Of a DNA stretch of 63,719 nt, positions 35,337-44,316 are shown piece after piece. The notes under the pieces are model-generated. The model had not been told where the DNA came from and searched no databases. It saw nothing but the letters and a program-made list of their open reading frames with translations. The position numbers and the translations under genes were made by a program. Origin of the DNA: Micromonospora citrea (GTDB lineage Bacteria > Actinomycetota > Actinomycetes > Mycobacteriales > Micromonosporaceae); assembly GCF_900090315.1 (NCBI RefSeq), contig NZ_FMHZ01000001.1:1-63719 (forward strand). The letters are read 5' to 3'. The number at the start of each line of letters is the position of its first letter. The first letter of the stretch is position 1.

Positions 35337-36649
35337 TGCCGGACGACTGCCCGATCGTCAATCCCGTCTGCGTCCCAGGTCAGGTCCTCGACACCACCGC
35401 CGGCCGGTTCCTCAACGAGCTATCCGAGCAGGCATCTGAGGCTGCCGCGGAGATGCTGAAGGCCTTGGTCGCCGGCTGGTTGTCGATCCCTACGACGAAG
35501 GTGTCCCAGGGCTCCTGCCGCACCGACGCATCCGGCGAGTTCGTCTGCGACGGCACCGTCGCCTATCTGAGCGCCTACACCAACTGGGCGGTGGCCGCGC
35601 TCGCAGTGGGTGCGGTCCTCATCGGGGCGATCCGGCTCGCCTGGGAACGCAACGGCCGCGACGCCGGCACCCTGGCCAAGGGCCTGGTGACGATGGTCGT
35701 GATCGCCGGTGCCGGTGTGCCCGCCGTGCAACTGCTCATCGGCGTTGGCGACGCCTACTCCGACTGGATCCTCGACGCCTCTGCCGACGGTGACCTGGGT
35801 GGACGGCTTCGTGCCTTCGCGCCGGCCGTCGCTACCAATGGGCTGTCCGCGCTGATGGTGATCGGCATTTCGATCATGATGTTCCTGGCCACGATGGTGC
35901 AGTTGCTGTTGCTGCTGGCCCGAGGCGCTGGCCTGGTGTTGCTGGCCGGGCTGCTGCCGCTGGCCGCCGCGTCGGGCATCGCCGGGTCCGGGCGTGCGAT
36001 CCGGGACAGGTATCTGACGTGGCTGCTGGCCTTGGTGCTCTACAAGCCGGCGGCGGCCACGATCTACGCCGCGGTGTTCTGGATGCTCGGCAAGGGCCAG
36101 GACCTTACGACGCTGCTCACCGGGCTGGTGATGTTCTGCATGGCCATCGTGGCGTTGCCGGCGTTGATGCGGCTGATCGCCCCGGCGGTGTCGGTGCTGT
36201 CCAGCGGCGGATCCGGTGGTGTCGCGGTTGCCGCCGTGTCCGGGGCCGGGCAGATCGCCTCGGGTGCGATGCGACTCAACGCCAGCAGCAGCGGCGGCGG
36301 CGGGTCCGGCGGACGGTCGGGTGGTGGCGGCGGTGCCGGCCGCCCCGGCGGGGCGACTCCGTCGGCGCCCACGCCGGCACCTCACCCCTCGGGTGGGGGC
36401 ACGAGAGCGGGCACGGCTGGAGCGGGCTCGGGTGCCGGAGGCGCCGGCGCGGCTGGGGCCGGCGCAGGAGCAGGGGCAGGCGCAGGAGCAGGTGCTGGCG
36501 CCGCCGGGGCCGGCGCGGGCGCGGCAGGAGCCGGCGCGGCAGCGGCCGGCCCGATCGGGATCGCCGCCGCCGCAGTGAAGGCCGGACCGGCGGCGGTGCG
36601 CAAGGTCGGCGGAACCGCGTCCGGCGCGGTGGACGGTGAGGGCGGATGA
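35336..36649 (+). CDS. VirB6/TrbL-like polytopic channel protein
   Basis: 437 residues from GTG 35336; the frame open to 35273 is shadow. Begins PDDCPIVNPVCVPGQVLD, then six or so membrane helices (for example NWAVAALAVGAVLIGAI, LSALMVIGISIMMFLATMVQ, GAGLVLLAGLLPLAAA). The last about 120 residues are a Gly/Ala/Ser low-complexity tail. TrbL/VirB6 proteins form the inner-membrane part of the conjugation pore. Confidence 0.82.
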   Translation: MPDDCPIVNPVCVPGQVLDTTAGRFLNELSEQASEAAAEMLKALVAGWLSIPTTKVSQGSCRTDASGEFVCDGTVAYLSAYTNWAVAALAVGAVLIGAIRLAWERNGRDAGTLAKGLVTMVVIAGAGVPAVQLLIGVGDAYSDWILDASADGDLGGRLRAFAPAVATNGLSALMVIGISIMMFLATMVQLLLLLARGAGLVLLAGLLPLAAASGIAGSGRAIRDRYLTWLLALVLYKPAAATIYAAVFWMLGKGQDLTTLLTGLVMFCMAIVALPALMRLIAPAVSVLSSGGSGGVAVAAVSGAGQIASGAMRLNASSSGGGGSGGRSGGGGGAGRPGGATPSAPTPAPHPSGGGTRAGTAGAGSGAGGAGAAGAGAGAGAGAGAGAGAAGAGAGAAGAGAAAAGPIGIAAAAVKAGPAAVRKVGGTASGAVDGEGG

Positions 36650-38115
36650 GCACCGGAGTACGGGAGCGGGCCGGCGAGCAGCAACGCACTTACGGCAACT
36701 GGCGGCTCGGCCGTGGTGCCGGGTTGTTCGGGCTCGGTCCGGTCGGCACGATCGCCGCGTTCCTGGTGATGGTGCTTTCCGCCGGGATGTTGCCGTTGTC
36801 CACGGTGGCGGCGCTGCTGACCGCCGTGGTCGGCACGCTGGTGCTGGCGCCGTTGGCGATCCGGGTGAACGGGCGCACCGGTTTCCAGGTCATCACCACT
36901 CGGGTCGCGTGGTGGTTGGGGCGGGCTCGCCGTCAGCACGTGTACGTCTCGGGTGTCGCGTCCCGCGTCGCCGCCGCCCACCAACTGCCCGGGGTGCTGG
37001 CCCGCTCCGAGGTGTATGAGGTGGAGACCGGCCGCTCGGGGCTCGTCGCCGTGGTTGTGGTGCCGCAGAGCCGGCACTACACGGTCACCCTGCGGTGCGC
37101 GCCGGAAGGGATGGACCTGGTCGACCAGGCGGTCATCGACGCCCGCGTCGGGCACCTGGCGGCCTGGCTGGCGGCGCTGTCGCGGGAGCCGCAGCTCGTG
37201 CAGGCCCAGGTGACCGTCGAGACCACCCCGGACCCGGGCACCCGGCTGGCCGCCGAGGTGGCCGCCACGTCCCGGCCCGACGCCCCGGCGCTGGCCCTGC
37301 AGGTCCTCGACGACGTCGTGCGCTCGTACCCGGCCGGTTCGGCGTCCGTCGACACCCGGGTGTCGCTGACCTACACCGCGCCGCCGGGCCGGTCGATGTC
37401 ACACGAGGACGTGTGCCGGGAGGTCGCCGCCCGGCTGCCGCACCTGCACGCCGGGCTGACCGGCGCCACCGGCGCCGGCATCGTGCCGATGTCCGCCCGC
37501 GGTCTCGCCGGCGTGGTGCGCGCCGCGTACGACCCGGCCGCCGCCCTCGATCTCACCCGCGACCCGCAGCTCACCCCCGACTGGCCGCAGGCCGGCCCGG
37601 TGGCCACCCGGGAGAGCTGGGACTCCTACCGCCACGACTCCGGTGTCTCGCGCACCTGGTGCATGGTCGAGGCCCCGCGCGGGGTGGTGTACTCGCGGCT
37701 GTTCGCCCGCCTCACCGACCCCGACCCGCAGCTGCTGCGCAAGCGGGTGAGCATGATCTACCGGCCCTACTCGCCCGGCGAGGCGGCTCGGCTGGTCGAG
37801 TCCGACAAGCGCGACGCCCGGTTCCTGGCCGGCAAGAAGCACCGGCCCAGCGCCCGGGACCTGACCGACCTCGCCGCCGCCGACCAGGCCGCGGAGGAAG
37901 AGGCCGCCGGCGCCGGGGTCACCCGCTTCACCGTGCTGGTCACCGCCACCGTCGCCGACGAGACGCAGCTCGACGAGGCCACCGGCATCATCCGGGCCCG
38001 CGCGGGCGAGGCCCGCCTGGTGCTGCGGCCGATGTTCGGCTGCCAGGCCGCCGGGTTCGCCGCCGGCCTGCCCGCCGGCGTGGTCCTGCCCACCCACGCC
38101 TCCATCCCCTTCTAG
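36646..38115 (+). CDS. SCO6880-family conjugation protein
   Basis: 489 residues, ATGA overlap with the VirB6-like gene. N-terminal YGNWRLGRGAGLFGLGPVG and two membrane helices match the PrgI/SCO6880 type; the remaining domain (QSRHYTVTLRCAPEGMDLVD; SYRHDSGVSRTWCMVEAPRG) corresponds to the VirB4 N-terminal region. In actinobacterial T4SSs it is encoded directly before the VirB4 ATPase, as here, so the two probably form one functional ATPase unit. Confidence 0.85.
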   Translation: MSTGVRERAGEQQRTYGNWRLGRGAGLFGLGPVGTIAAFLVMVLSAGMLPLSTVAALLTAVVGTLVLAPLAIRVNGRTGFQVITTRVAWWLGRARRQHVYVSGVASRVAAAHQLPGVLARSEVYEVETGRSGLVAVVVVPQSRHYTVTLRCAPEGMDLVDQAVIDARVGHLAAWLAALSREPQLVQAQVTVETTPDPGTRLAAEVAATSRPDAPALALQVLDDVVRSYPAGSASVDTRVSLTYTAPPGRSMSHEDVCREVAARLPHLHAGLTGATGAGIVPMSARGLAGVVRAAYDPAAALDLTRDPQLTPDWPQAGPVATRESWDSYRHDSGVSRTWCMVEAPRGVVYSRLFARLTDPDPQLLRKRVSMIYRPYSPGEAARLVESDKRDARFLAGKKHRPSARDLTDLAAADQAAEEEAAGAGVTRFTVLVTATVADETQLDEATGIIRARAGEARLVLRPMFGCQAAGFAAGLPAGVVLPTHASIPF

Positions 38116-38124
38116 GACACCGGC

Positions 38125-39609
38125 ATGACCATCAGCACCCGCGACGCCACCCCGCCCGCACCGCGTCGACCAGCCGGTCGCCGGCCCGGCCGCCTCGGTC
38201 ACGCCGGGCCCGGCGGCGGCCGCTGGTCGTGGGTGGAGCCGCCCATCGAGTACCGGGGCACGACCGTGCAGGTGTGCGGGCTGTTCCCATTCGGCACCGG
38301 CGCGTCGACGCCGATGATCGGCGTGCCGGTCGGCCGACACCTCTACACCGGCAGCGCAGTGTGCTTCGACCCGATCTCCTGGTACACCCGCGCCCGACTG
38401 ATCAACAACCCGTCGGTGTGGATCGAGGGCGAGCCCGGCATGGGCAAGTCCACGGCGGTACGGCGGATGGTCCTCGGGCTCACCGCGCAGGGCGTCACCC
38501 CGCTGATCCTCGGTGACCTCAAGCCCGACTACGCCGAGCTGGTCCGCGCACTGGGCGGGCAGGTGCTGCGCGTCGGGCCCGGCCTCGATCGCATCAACCC
38601 CCTGGACGTGGGCCCGTGGCGGCAGGTCCTCGACCGCGTCGACGAACGCACCGGCGCCGTCGTCCGCGCCGCGGTCACCGACCGGCGGCTGAACATGCTG
38701 GTCGCTCTGGCCACCCTCGTGCGGCGCGGACCCGTCACCTCGGATGAGACCACCGTCCTGGCCGCCGCGCTGCGCTACCTCGCCGAACGGGAGACCGACA
38801 CCCAGCCGGTGCTCTCCGACGTCCTGCGCGTCATCCGCGACGCCCCGCCGGAGGTCCGCGCGGTCACGCTGTGGCAGGAAGAGCAGGACATCCCCCGGTT
38901 CCGCGACGACACCGCCGGCCTGCACCGCACCCTGCTGGCGCTGCTGCACGGCCCGCTCGGCGACACCTTCGAGGGACAGACCACCACCGCGATCCGCCTC
39001 GACACCCCCGCCGTGTGCGTCGACATCTCCGGCATCGACGACACCGACGAGCTGCGCACCGCCGCGACCCTGCTGTCGACCTGGTCCTACGGCTTCGCCC
39101 AGGTGGAGGCCGCGCACCTGATGGCCGACCTCGGCCTGGCCCCGCCGAGAACGTTCTTCACCGTGCTCGACGAGCTGTGGCGGGCGCTGCGCGTCGGCCA
39201 CGGCCTGGTCGACCGCGCCGACGGCCTCACCCGGCTGAACAGGCAGAAGGGCACCGGAACGGCGTTCATCACCCACTCGCTGGCCGACTTGGAGGCGCTG
39301 CCCACCGCCCACGACCGGGCCAAAGCCCGCGGCTTCGCCGAGCGGTCCGCGGTGCTGATGATCGGTCCGTGCTCCGAGCAGGAGCTCGACGCCGTCGCCC
39401 GGGTCCGGCCGCTGTCGCAGGCCGAACGGCGCGAGGTGCTGTCCTGGTCCGCCCCCCCGTCGTGGACGGCCGCCGAGGGCAGCGAAACCGTCGGGCGCGG
39501 CAATTTCCTGATCAAGGTCGGGTCGCGGCCGGGTATCCCGGTGCACCTGGAACCCACGGAGGTGGAGAAGCAGCTCGGCAACACCGACTTCCGCTGGACG
39601 ATGACGTGA
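38125..39609 (+). CDS. VirB4/TraC-like T4SS ATPase
   Basis: 494 residues, ATG 38125, 9 nt after the previous stop. Walker A GEPGMGKST near residue 102, the family's LGDLKPDYAELVRALGGQVL strand, and Walker B FFTVLDELWRAL near 346, followed by the QKGTGTAFITHSLADLEALP-like sensor region. It lacks the large VirB4 N-terminal domain, which is supplied by the SCO6880-type protein upstream. Energises channel assembly. Confidence 0.88.
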   Translation: MTISTRDATPPAPRRPAGRRPGRLGHAGPGGGRWSWVEPPIEYRGTTVQVCGLFPFGTGASTPMIGVPVGRHLYTGSAVCFDPISWYTRARLINNPSVWIEGEPGMGKSTAVRRMVLGLTAQGVTPLILGDLKPDYAELVRALGGQVLRVGPGLDRINPLDVGPWRQVLDRVDERTGAVVRAAVTDRRLNMLVALATLVRRGPVTSDETTVLAAALRYLAERETDTQPVLSDVLRVIRDAPPEVRAVTLWQEEQDIPRFRDDTAGLHRTLLALLHGPLGDTFEGQTTTAIRLDTPAVCVDISGIDDTDELRTAATLLSTWSYGFAQVEAAHLMADLGLAPPRTFFTVLDELWRALRVGHGLVDRADGLTRLNRQKGTGTAFITHSLADLEALPTAHDRAKARGFAERSAVLMIGPCSEQELDAVARVRPLSQAERREVLSWSAPPSWTAAEGSETVGRGNFLIKVGSRPGIPVHLEPTEVEKQLGNTDFRWTMT

Positions 39610-41387
39610 GCGGCCGGCCCGCCGGACCGCGCGGTGGCCACGACGACGCCGGCCTGATCGCCGGGGGCATCGCCGCCGCGGTCCTGGTCCTCGCCAGCGC
39701 CGCGTGGCTGCCGGTCGTGCTCACCCGCCCACCCGGCTACACCGGCGGCGGGCCGATCCGGGTCGCCGCCGCGGTGCTGCGCGGCGAGATCACCTGGACC
39801 ACGGCCTGCACCCTCGTCGCCGTCGCCGAGGTGAGCGTCCTGGCGCTCCTGGCCGTCGGCGGCACCGCCGCCTGGCGGTGGACTCGCCGGCGCCGCACCC
39901 GTGTCGACTCGGCCGCCCGCCGCATGGCCAGCCGCGCCGACCTCGCCCACCTCGGGCCGAAAGGCGTCGCCGACAGCGGCCGCCGGCTGAGGCCCAGCCT
40001 CGCCGACGTCGACCGGCCCGACCCCGACCAGCTCGGCGTGTTGATCGGCACCACCGTCGCCGACGGAATGCCGCTGCGCCAGTCGTGGGAGGACATGGCC
40101 GTCGACATCTGGGGCCCCCGCACCGGCAAGACCACCAGCCGCGCGATCCCCGCCATCGTCGCCGCCCCCGGCCCGACCCTGGTCACCAGCGTCAAGGGCG
40201 ACATCGTCGACGCCACCCGCGACATCCGCGCCACCCGCGGCACCGTGTGGGCGTTCGACCCGCAGCACATCCTCGGCGACCACCAGGGCATGTGGTGGAA
40301 CCCGCTGCGCGCCGTCGCCACCATCAGCGACGCCCGCCGCCTGGCCGAGCACTTCGCCGCCGCCGAACGCGAACCCGGCGTCAGCCGCGACGCCTTCTTC
40401 GACCCATCGAGCGAGGAGCTGGTGGCGAACCTGCTCCTCGCGGCCGCCGTGTCCGGTCGGAACATCCTCGCCGCGTACCGGTGGGCCGTCAGCCCTCGCG
40501 ACGACGAACCCGCGACGCTGCTGCGCGAGCGCGGCTTCGACCTGCCCGCTGACGCGGTCGCCAGCGTGGTCAACATGCCCGACAAGACCCGCGGCGGCAT
40601 CTATGCCGGCGCCCAGAAGATGCTCATGTGCCTCACCGAGCCCGCCGTCACCGCCTGGGTCACCCCGCCCACGCGCGGCGGGGTCCTCGAGTTCGACCCG
40701 GCCGCGTTCGTGGTCAGCACCGACGTGCTCTACCTGCTGTCCCAGGGCGGCCCCGGCTCCCCCGCCCCACTGGTCGCCGCCCTCACCGACGCCGTCCTGC
40801 GCGCCGGCGAACTACGCGCCCGCGCCTCGGCCGGCCGGCGCCTCGACCCGCCGCTGCTGAGCATCCTCGACGAAGCCGCGAACATCTGCCGGCTCCGCCA
40901 ACTTCCCAGCCTCTACTCCTACTACGGCTCCCACGGCCTGCCCATCATCACGATCCTGCAGTCCTACCCCCAGGGCGTCGACGTGTGGGGACGCGAGGGC
41001 ATGCGCAAACTCTGGTCCGCGGCCAACGTCCGCACCTACGGCGGCGGCGTCGCCGACCCCGACTGGCTGGAAGAACTCTCCAAGCTCATCGGCGAGCACG
41101 ACGTCACCACCCGCTCCACCAGCAGCAGCGGATCCGGGTGGGGCCAGCGGTCCGTCTCCCACGCCACCCGACGGCAGCGGATCCTCGACGTGTCCGACCT
41201 GCACGCCCTGCCCCGCGGCCGGATGGTCGTCTACGCCTCCGGCGCCCCGCCCGCGCTCGCCCGCACCGCCCCCTGGCAGGACGGCCCGTACGCCGAGGCG
41301 ATCCGCGCGTCGATCGCCCGCTGGGACCCTGACGGCCGCACCGACTGGACCCTCACCCCCGACGCCCCGCCGGAGCCGACGCCATGA
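39606..41387 (+). CDS. VirD4/TraG-type coupling protein (T4CP)
   Basis: 593 residues from GTG 39606 (GTGA overlap; the frame open to 38871 is shadow). Two N-terminal membrane helices, Walker A WGPRTGKTTS near residue 168, VTSVKGDIVDATR, Walker B LLSILDEAANICRL near 418, and TILQSYPQGVDVWG typical of TraG/TcpA proteins. It docks the relaxase-DNA complex on the channel. The only VirD4-type protein on the molecule, so it should serve the relaxase at 29-30.6 kb. Confidence 0.9.
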   Translation: MSGRPAGPRGGHDDAGLIAGGIAAAVLVLASAAWLPVVLTRPPGYTGGGPIRVAAAVLRGEITWTTACTLVAVAEVSVLALLAVGGTAAWRWTRRRRTRVDSAARRMASRADLAHLGPKGVADSGRRLRPSLADVDRPDPDQLGVLIGTTVADGMPLRQSWEDMAVDIWGPRTGKTTSRAIPAIVAAPGPTLVTSVKGDIVDATRDIRATRGTVWAFDPQHILGDHQGMWWNPLRAVATISDARRLAEHFAAAEREPGVSRDAFFDPSSEELVANLLLAAAVSGRNILAAYRWAVSPRDDEPATLLRERGFDLPADAVASVVNMPDKTRGGIYAGAQKMLMCLTEPAVTAWVTPPTRGGVLEFDPAAFVVSTDVLYLLSQGGPGSPAPLVAALTDAVLRAGELRARASAGRRLDPPLLSILDEAANICRLRQLPSLYSYYGSHGLPIITILQSYPQGVDVWGREGMRKLWSAANVRTYGGGVADPDWLEELSKLIGEHDVTTRSTSSSGSGWGQRSVSHATRRQRILDVSDLHALPRGRMVVYASGAPPALARTAPWQDGPYAEAIRASIARWDPDGRTDWTLTPDAPPEPTP

Positions 41388-41881
41388 CCACACCCACCAC
41401 CGGACCGGTCAGCGATCCGGTCGCCGACCTCAGCGCCCTGCTCGGCCAACTCGCCGGCGACCCGGACGCCACGCCGCCGGCCGCCACACCGCCGGCTGCC
41501 GATGACGCCGCACCGGAGCCGGCCTATCGCAACGTCGAGGCGTTCGTCGGGGACTACCTCGCCCACGTCGTTGAACGGCGCCTCGCCTCGGGGCCGACCT
41601 CGGGAGTGAACTGGTGCCCCCGCTGGTGGGCACACCCCGAAGCGATCTCCCGCCTCTACGCGCTGTGGCGAGCCTGGGAGACCCTGCGCGTCAGCGACCC
41701 GCAGACCGGCATGAGCATATGGTGGCGCGACCACCTCGACCCCCACCTCACCGCACTCGCCGCCGAGTACGGACCCTTCAGCCGCTGCAGCCCGGACAAA
41801 CACACCGAACCCCGACCCCTGCCCGTGGAGCCGGCGCCACCGGAGGTACTCGCGCAGTTCCCCGACGCTGACGCTTCCTGA
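41384..41881 (+). CDS. DUF4913 protein
   Basis: 165 residues, ATGA overlap with the coupling protein. After a Pro/Ala-rich start the DUF4913 block is clear: FVGDYLAHVVERRL, WCPRWWAHPEAISRLYALWR, TGMSIWWRDHLDPHLTAL, GPFSRC. Such proteins regularly follow TraG genes on actinobacterial elements; function unknown. Confidence 0.82.
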   Translation: MTTPTTGPVSDPVADLSALLGQLAGDPDATPPAATPPAADDAAPEPAYRNVEAFVGDYLAHVVERRLASGPTSGVNWCPRWWAHPEAISRLYALWRAWETLRVSDPQTGMSIWWRDHLDPHLTALAAEYGPFSRCSPDKHTEPRPLPVEPAPPEVLAQFPDADAS

Positions 41882-42000
41882 TTCCGTGGCGTCGCCGGGT
41901 CTGTGGATCTAACCGTGTTTCCGGCCTGCCCCACCGGGCACGCGTACCTGGTGGTGCGCGCCGCTCCACTACCCGCCGCCAGCGGGCGGCGCCCGCGTCG

Positions 42001-43623
42001 ATGTGGGAGGCCCGCGGCGGGCGGCATGCCCAGAGGGTGAATCATGACGTGGTGAAGTCGACCTGGGTGCAGCTACTGGTGGGGCTGCTTGCGGTCGTCG
42101 GGATCTTCGTCGCGGCGGCGCTGGGTGCGGCGCTGTTGGCCTGGGCACCGATGGCCGGCCGCGATCCGGTCAAAGCGCCCGGCCGGTGGCGTTCGGTGGC
42201 ACGTGGCATGCGCGAAGGTACGCGACGGCTGACAGCCCTCGTAGGGACCAGGGTACGTCGATTCCGCGTGCCGTCGGCGGTGAGCACGCGGCTGACCGAT
42301 ACGGTGCGGCATCCGGCTCGGCTGGTGGTGCTGGGCTTTGCGGTGGCGGTGCTGGCCGGGTCCGCCCTGTTGTCGCTGCCGTTCGCCACGGAGAGCGGCC
42401 GCAGCGCGCCGCTGGTGACGGCGGTGTTCACCGCGACGTCGGCGGTGTGCGTGACCGGGCTGGTCATCGAGGACACCGGCACGTTCTGGTCCGGGTTCGG
42501 CGAGGCGGTGATCCTGGGCCTGATCCAGATCGGCGGGTTCGGGATCATGACGCTGGCGTCGCTGCTCGGCCTGCTGGTGGCGCGGCGGCTGCGGATGCGC
42601 TTGCAGCTGGGTACCCAGGCGGAGACGAAGGCGATCGGGGTCGGTGAGGTCCGCCGGGTCGTGCTGGGTGTCGTGCGGGTCAGTCTCATCGTCGAGGCGG
42701 TCGTGGCGGCCGCGCTGGCCTGGCGGTTCGCCGAAGGCTACGGCCACAGCACGGGCCGAGCGCTGTATCTAGGGGTGTTCCACGCGATCTCGGCGTTCAA
42801 CAACGCCGGCTTCGGCCTGTATGCCGACAGCCTCATGCAGTTCGTTGACGACCCGCTGATCTGCCTGCCCATCGCCGCCGCGGTGATCATCGGCGGGCTC
42901 GGCTTCCCGGTGCTGTTCGAGCTGCGCCGCGAGTTCCGTACGCCGCGCCGTTGGTCGATCCACACCAAGATCACGGTGGGGATGACGGTCGTGCTGCTCG
43001 CCGGTGGCTGGTTGGCGATTAGCGTCGCGGAGTGGTCGAACCCCGGCACGCTGGGCGGCCTCGGGATCGGCGGCAAGCTGCTCGCCGGATTCGTCGCCGC
43101 GGTGATGCCGCGCACCGCGGGGTTTAACAACCTCAACGTGGCCGAGTTCAACGACGTCACGCTGCTCATCCACGACGTGCTGATGTTCATCGGCGCCGGC
43201 AGCGCCGGCACCGCCGGCGGCATCAAGGTCACCACGTTCGCACTGCTCGGCTTCGTCATCCTCGCCGAAGTCCGCGGCCAGCCGAGCGTGCACGCCCTCG
43301 GCCGCCGGCTACCCGCCAGCGTGCAGCGTCAGGCACTGACCATCGCGCTGCTCAGCGTCGCCGCCGTCGCCGCGTCCACGGTCGCCTTGCTGGCGCTTAC
43401 CCCGTTTCGGCTCGACCAGGTGCTCTTCGAGGTCACCTCGGCGTTCGCTACCGTCGGGCTGTCCACCGGCATCACCGCGCAGGTTGGCACCGCAGGGCAT
43501 GTCATCCTGATCATGCTGATGTTCGTCGGCCGGTTGGGCCCGATCACCGCCGCGACCGCGCTGGCGCTGCGCGAGCGCACCCGCCGCTACGAACTACCTG
43601 AGGAGCGACCGATCGTTGGCTAG
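42001..43623 (+). CDS. TrkH/KtrB-family potassium uptake channel subunit
   Basis: Up to 540 residues from ATG 42001; GTG 42037 or 42049 (after AGAGGG) are alternative starts that better match the hydrophobic N-terminus. Four pore-loop selectivity segments are visible: TATSAVCVTGL, HAISAFNNAGFGLY, MPRTAGFNNLN, GSAGTAGGIKVTTFALLG, TSAFATVGLSTG. Polytopic with about 10 helices. It forms a K+ (or Na+) conducting dimer gated by the TrkA-like subunit encoded next. Unusual cargo for a conjugative plasmid. Confidence 0.9.
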   Translation: MWEARGGRHAQRVNHDVVKSTWVQLLVGLLAVVGIFVAAALGAALLAWAPMAGRDPVKAPGRWRSVARGMREGTRRLTALVGTRVRRFRVPSAVSTRLTDTVRHPARLVVLGFAVAVLAGSALLSLPFATESGRSAPLVTAVFTATSAVCVTGLVIEDTGTFWSGFGEAVILGLIQIGGFGIMTLASLLGLLVARRLRMRLQLGTQAETKAIGVGEVRRVVLGVVRVSLIVEAVVAAALAWRFAEGYGHSTGRALYLGVFHAISAFNNAGFGLYADSLMQFVDDPLICLPIAAAVIIGGLGFPVLFELRREFRTPRRWSIHTKITVGMTVVLLAGGWLAISVAEWSNPGTLGGLGIGGKLLAGFVAAVMPRTAGFNNLNVAEFNDVTLLIHDVLMFIGAGSAGTAGGIKVTTFALLGFVILAEVRGQPSVHALGRRLPASVQRQALTIALLSVAAVAASTVALLALTPFRLDQVLFEVTSAFATVGLSTGITAQVGTAGHVILIMLMFVGRLGPITAATALALRERTRRYELPEERPIVG

Positions 43624-44284
43624 GAAATCCGCGACCAGCAACCGCATCGCCGTGCTCGGCCTGGGCCGCTTTGGCGGTTCCATGGCGATCGAGCTCATAC
43701 GCCAGGACTGGGAGGTCCTCGGCATCGACGCCGACCCTGCCGTCGTGCAGACCTACGCCGACGAGCTCACCCACACCGCCGTCGCCAACACCACCGACGA
43801 GGTCGCCCTGCGGCAACTCGGCGTGCACGAGATGACCCACGCCGTCGTCGGCATCGGCACCGACCTCGAAGCAGGCATCCTCACCACCGCCCTGCTGGCC
43901 GACCTCGGCGTAGCGAACATCTGGGCCAAGGCCGTCAACCGGCAGCACGCCCGCATCCTTGAGCGCGTCGGCGCCCACCACGTCGTGCTTCCTGAGCACG
44001 AGATGGGCGAACGCGTCGCCCACCTGGTCACCGGCAAGATCCTCAACTTCATCGAGTTCGAGGACGACTACGCCATCGCCAAAACTCGCGCCCCCGAGGA
44101 GGCATTCGACCAGACCCTCGCCGACTCGGCGCTACGCTCCAAGCACGACATCACGGTGGTGTCGATCAAGCGGCCGGGTGAAGACTTCACCTATGCCACC
44201 GCCGGCACAGTCATCTATGCCGGCGACATCCTTATCGTCGCCGGCAGGACCCGCAACGTCGAAGCGTTCGCCAACCTGAGCTGA
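43616..44284 (+). CDS. TrkA/KtrA-family regulatory subunit
   Basis: 222 residues from TTG 43616 with GAGGAG upstream; the start lies within the end of the TrkH gene (8-nt overlap). RCK_N domain with nucleotide motif IAVLGLGRFGGSMA and the acidic LGIDADPA at the end of the second strand; RCK_C domain at about 140-220 (KHDITVVSIKRPGEDF…GDILIVAGR). Binds ATP/ADP or NAD(H) and gates TrkH. Confidence 0.9.
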   Translation: MARKSATSNRIAVLGLGRFGGSMAIELIRQDWEVLGIDADPAVVQTYADELTHTAVANTTDEVALRQLGVHEMTHAVVGIGTDLEAGILTTALLADLGVANIWAKAVNRQHARILERVGAHHVVLPEHEMGERVAHLVTGKILNFIEFEDDYAIAKTRAPEEAFDQTLADSALRSKHDITVVSIKRPGEDFTYATAGTVIYAGDILIVAGRTRNVEAFANLS

Positions 44285-44316
44285 CACGGTCGGACGTCGG
44301 TCTCCGGCGGCGTGCA

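Noticed and set aside
36256..36270. another GGGTGCGAT occurrence
   Set aside because: Inside the VirB6-like coding sequence without a hairpin; treated as chance rather than part of the loop array.
37399..39546. 715-codon minus-strand open frame
   Set aside because: Antisense of the SCO6880 and VirB4 genes, which have motifs, overlaps and starts.
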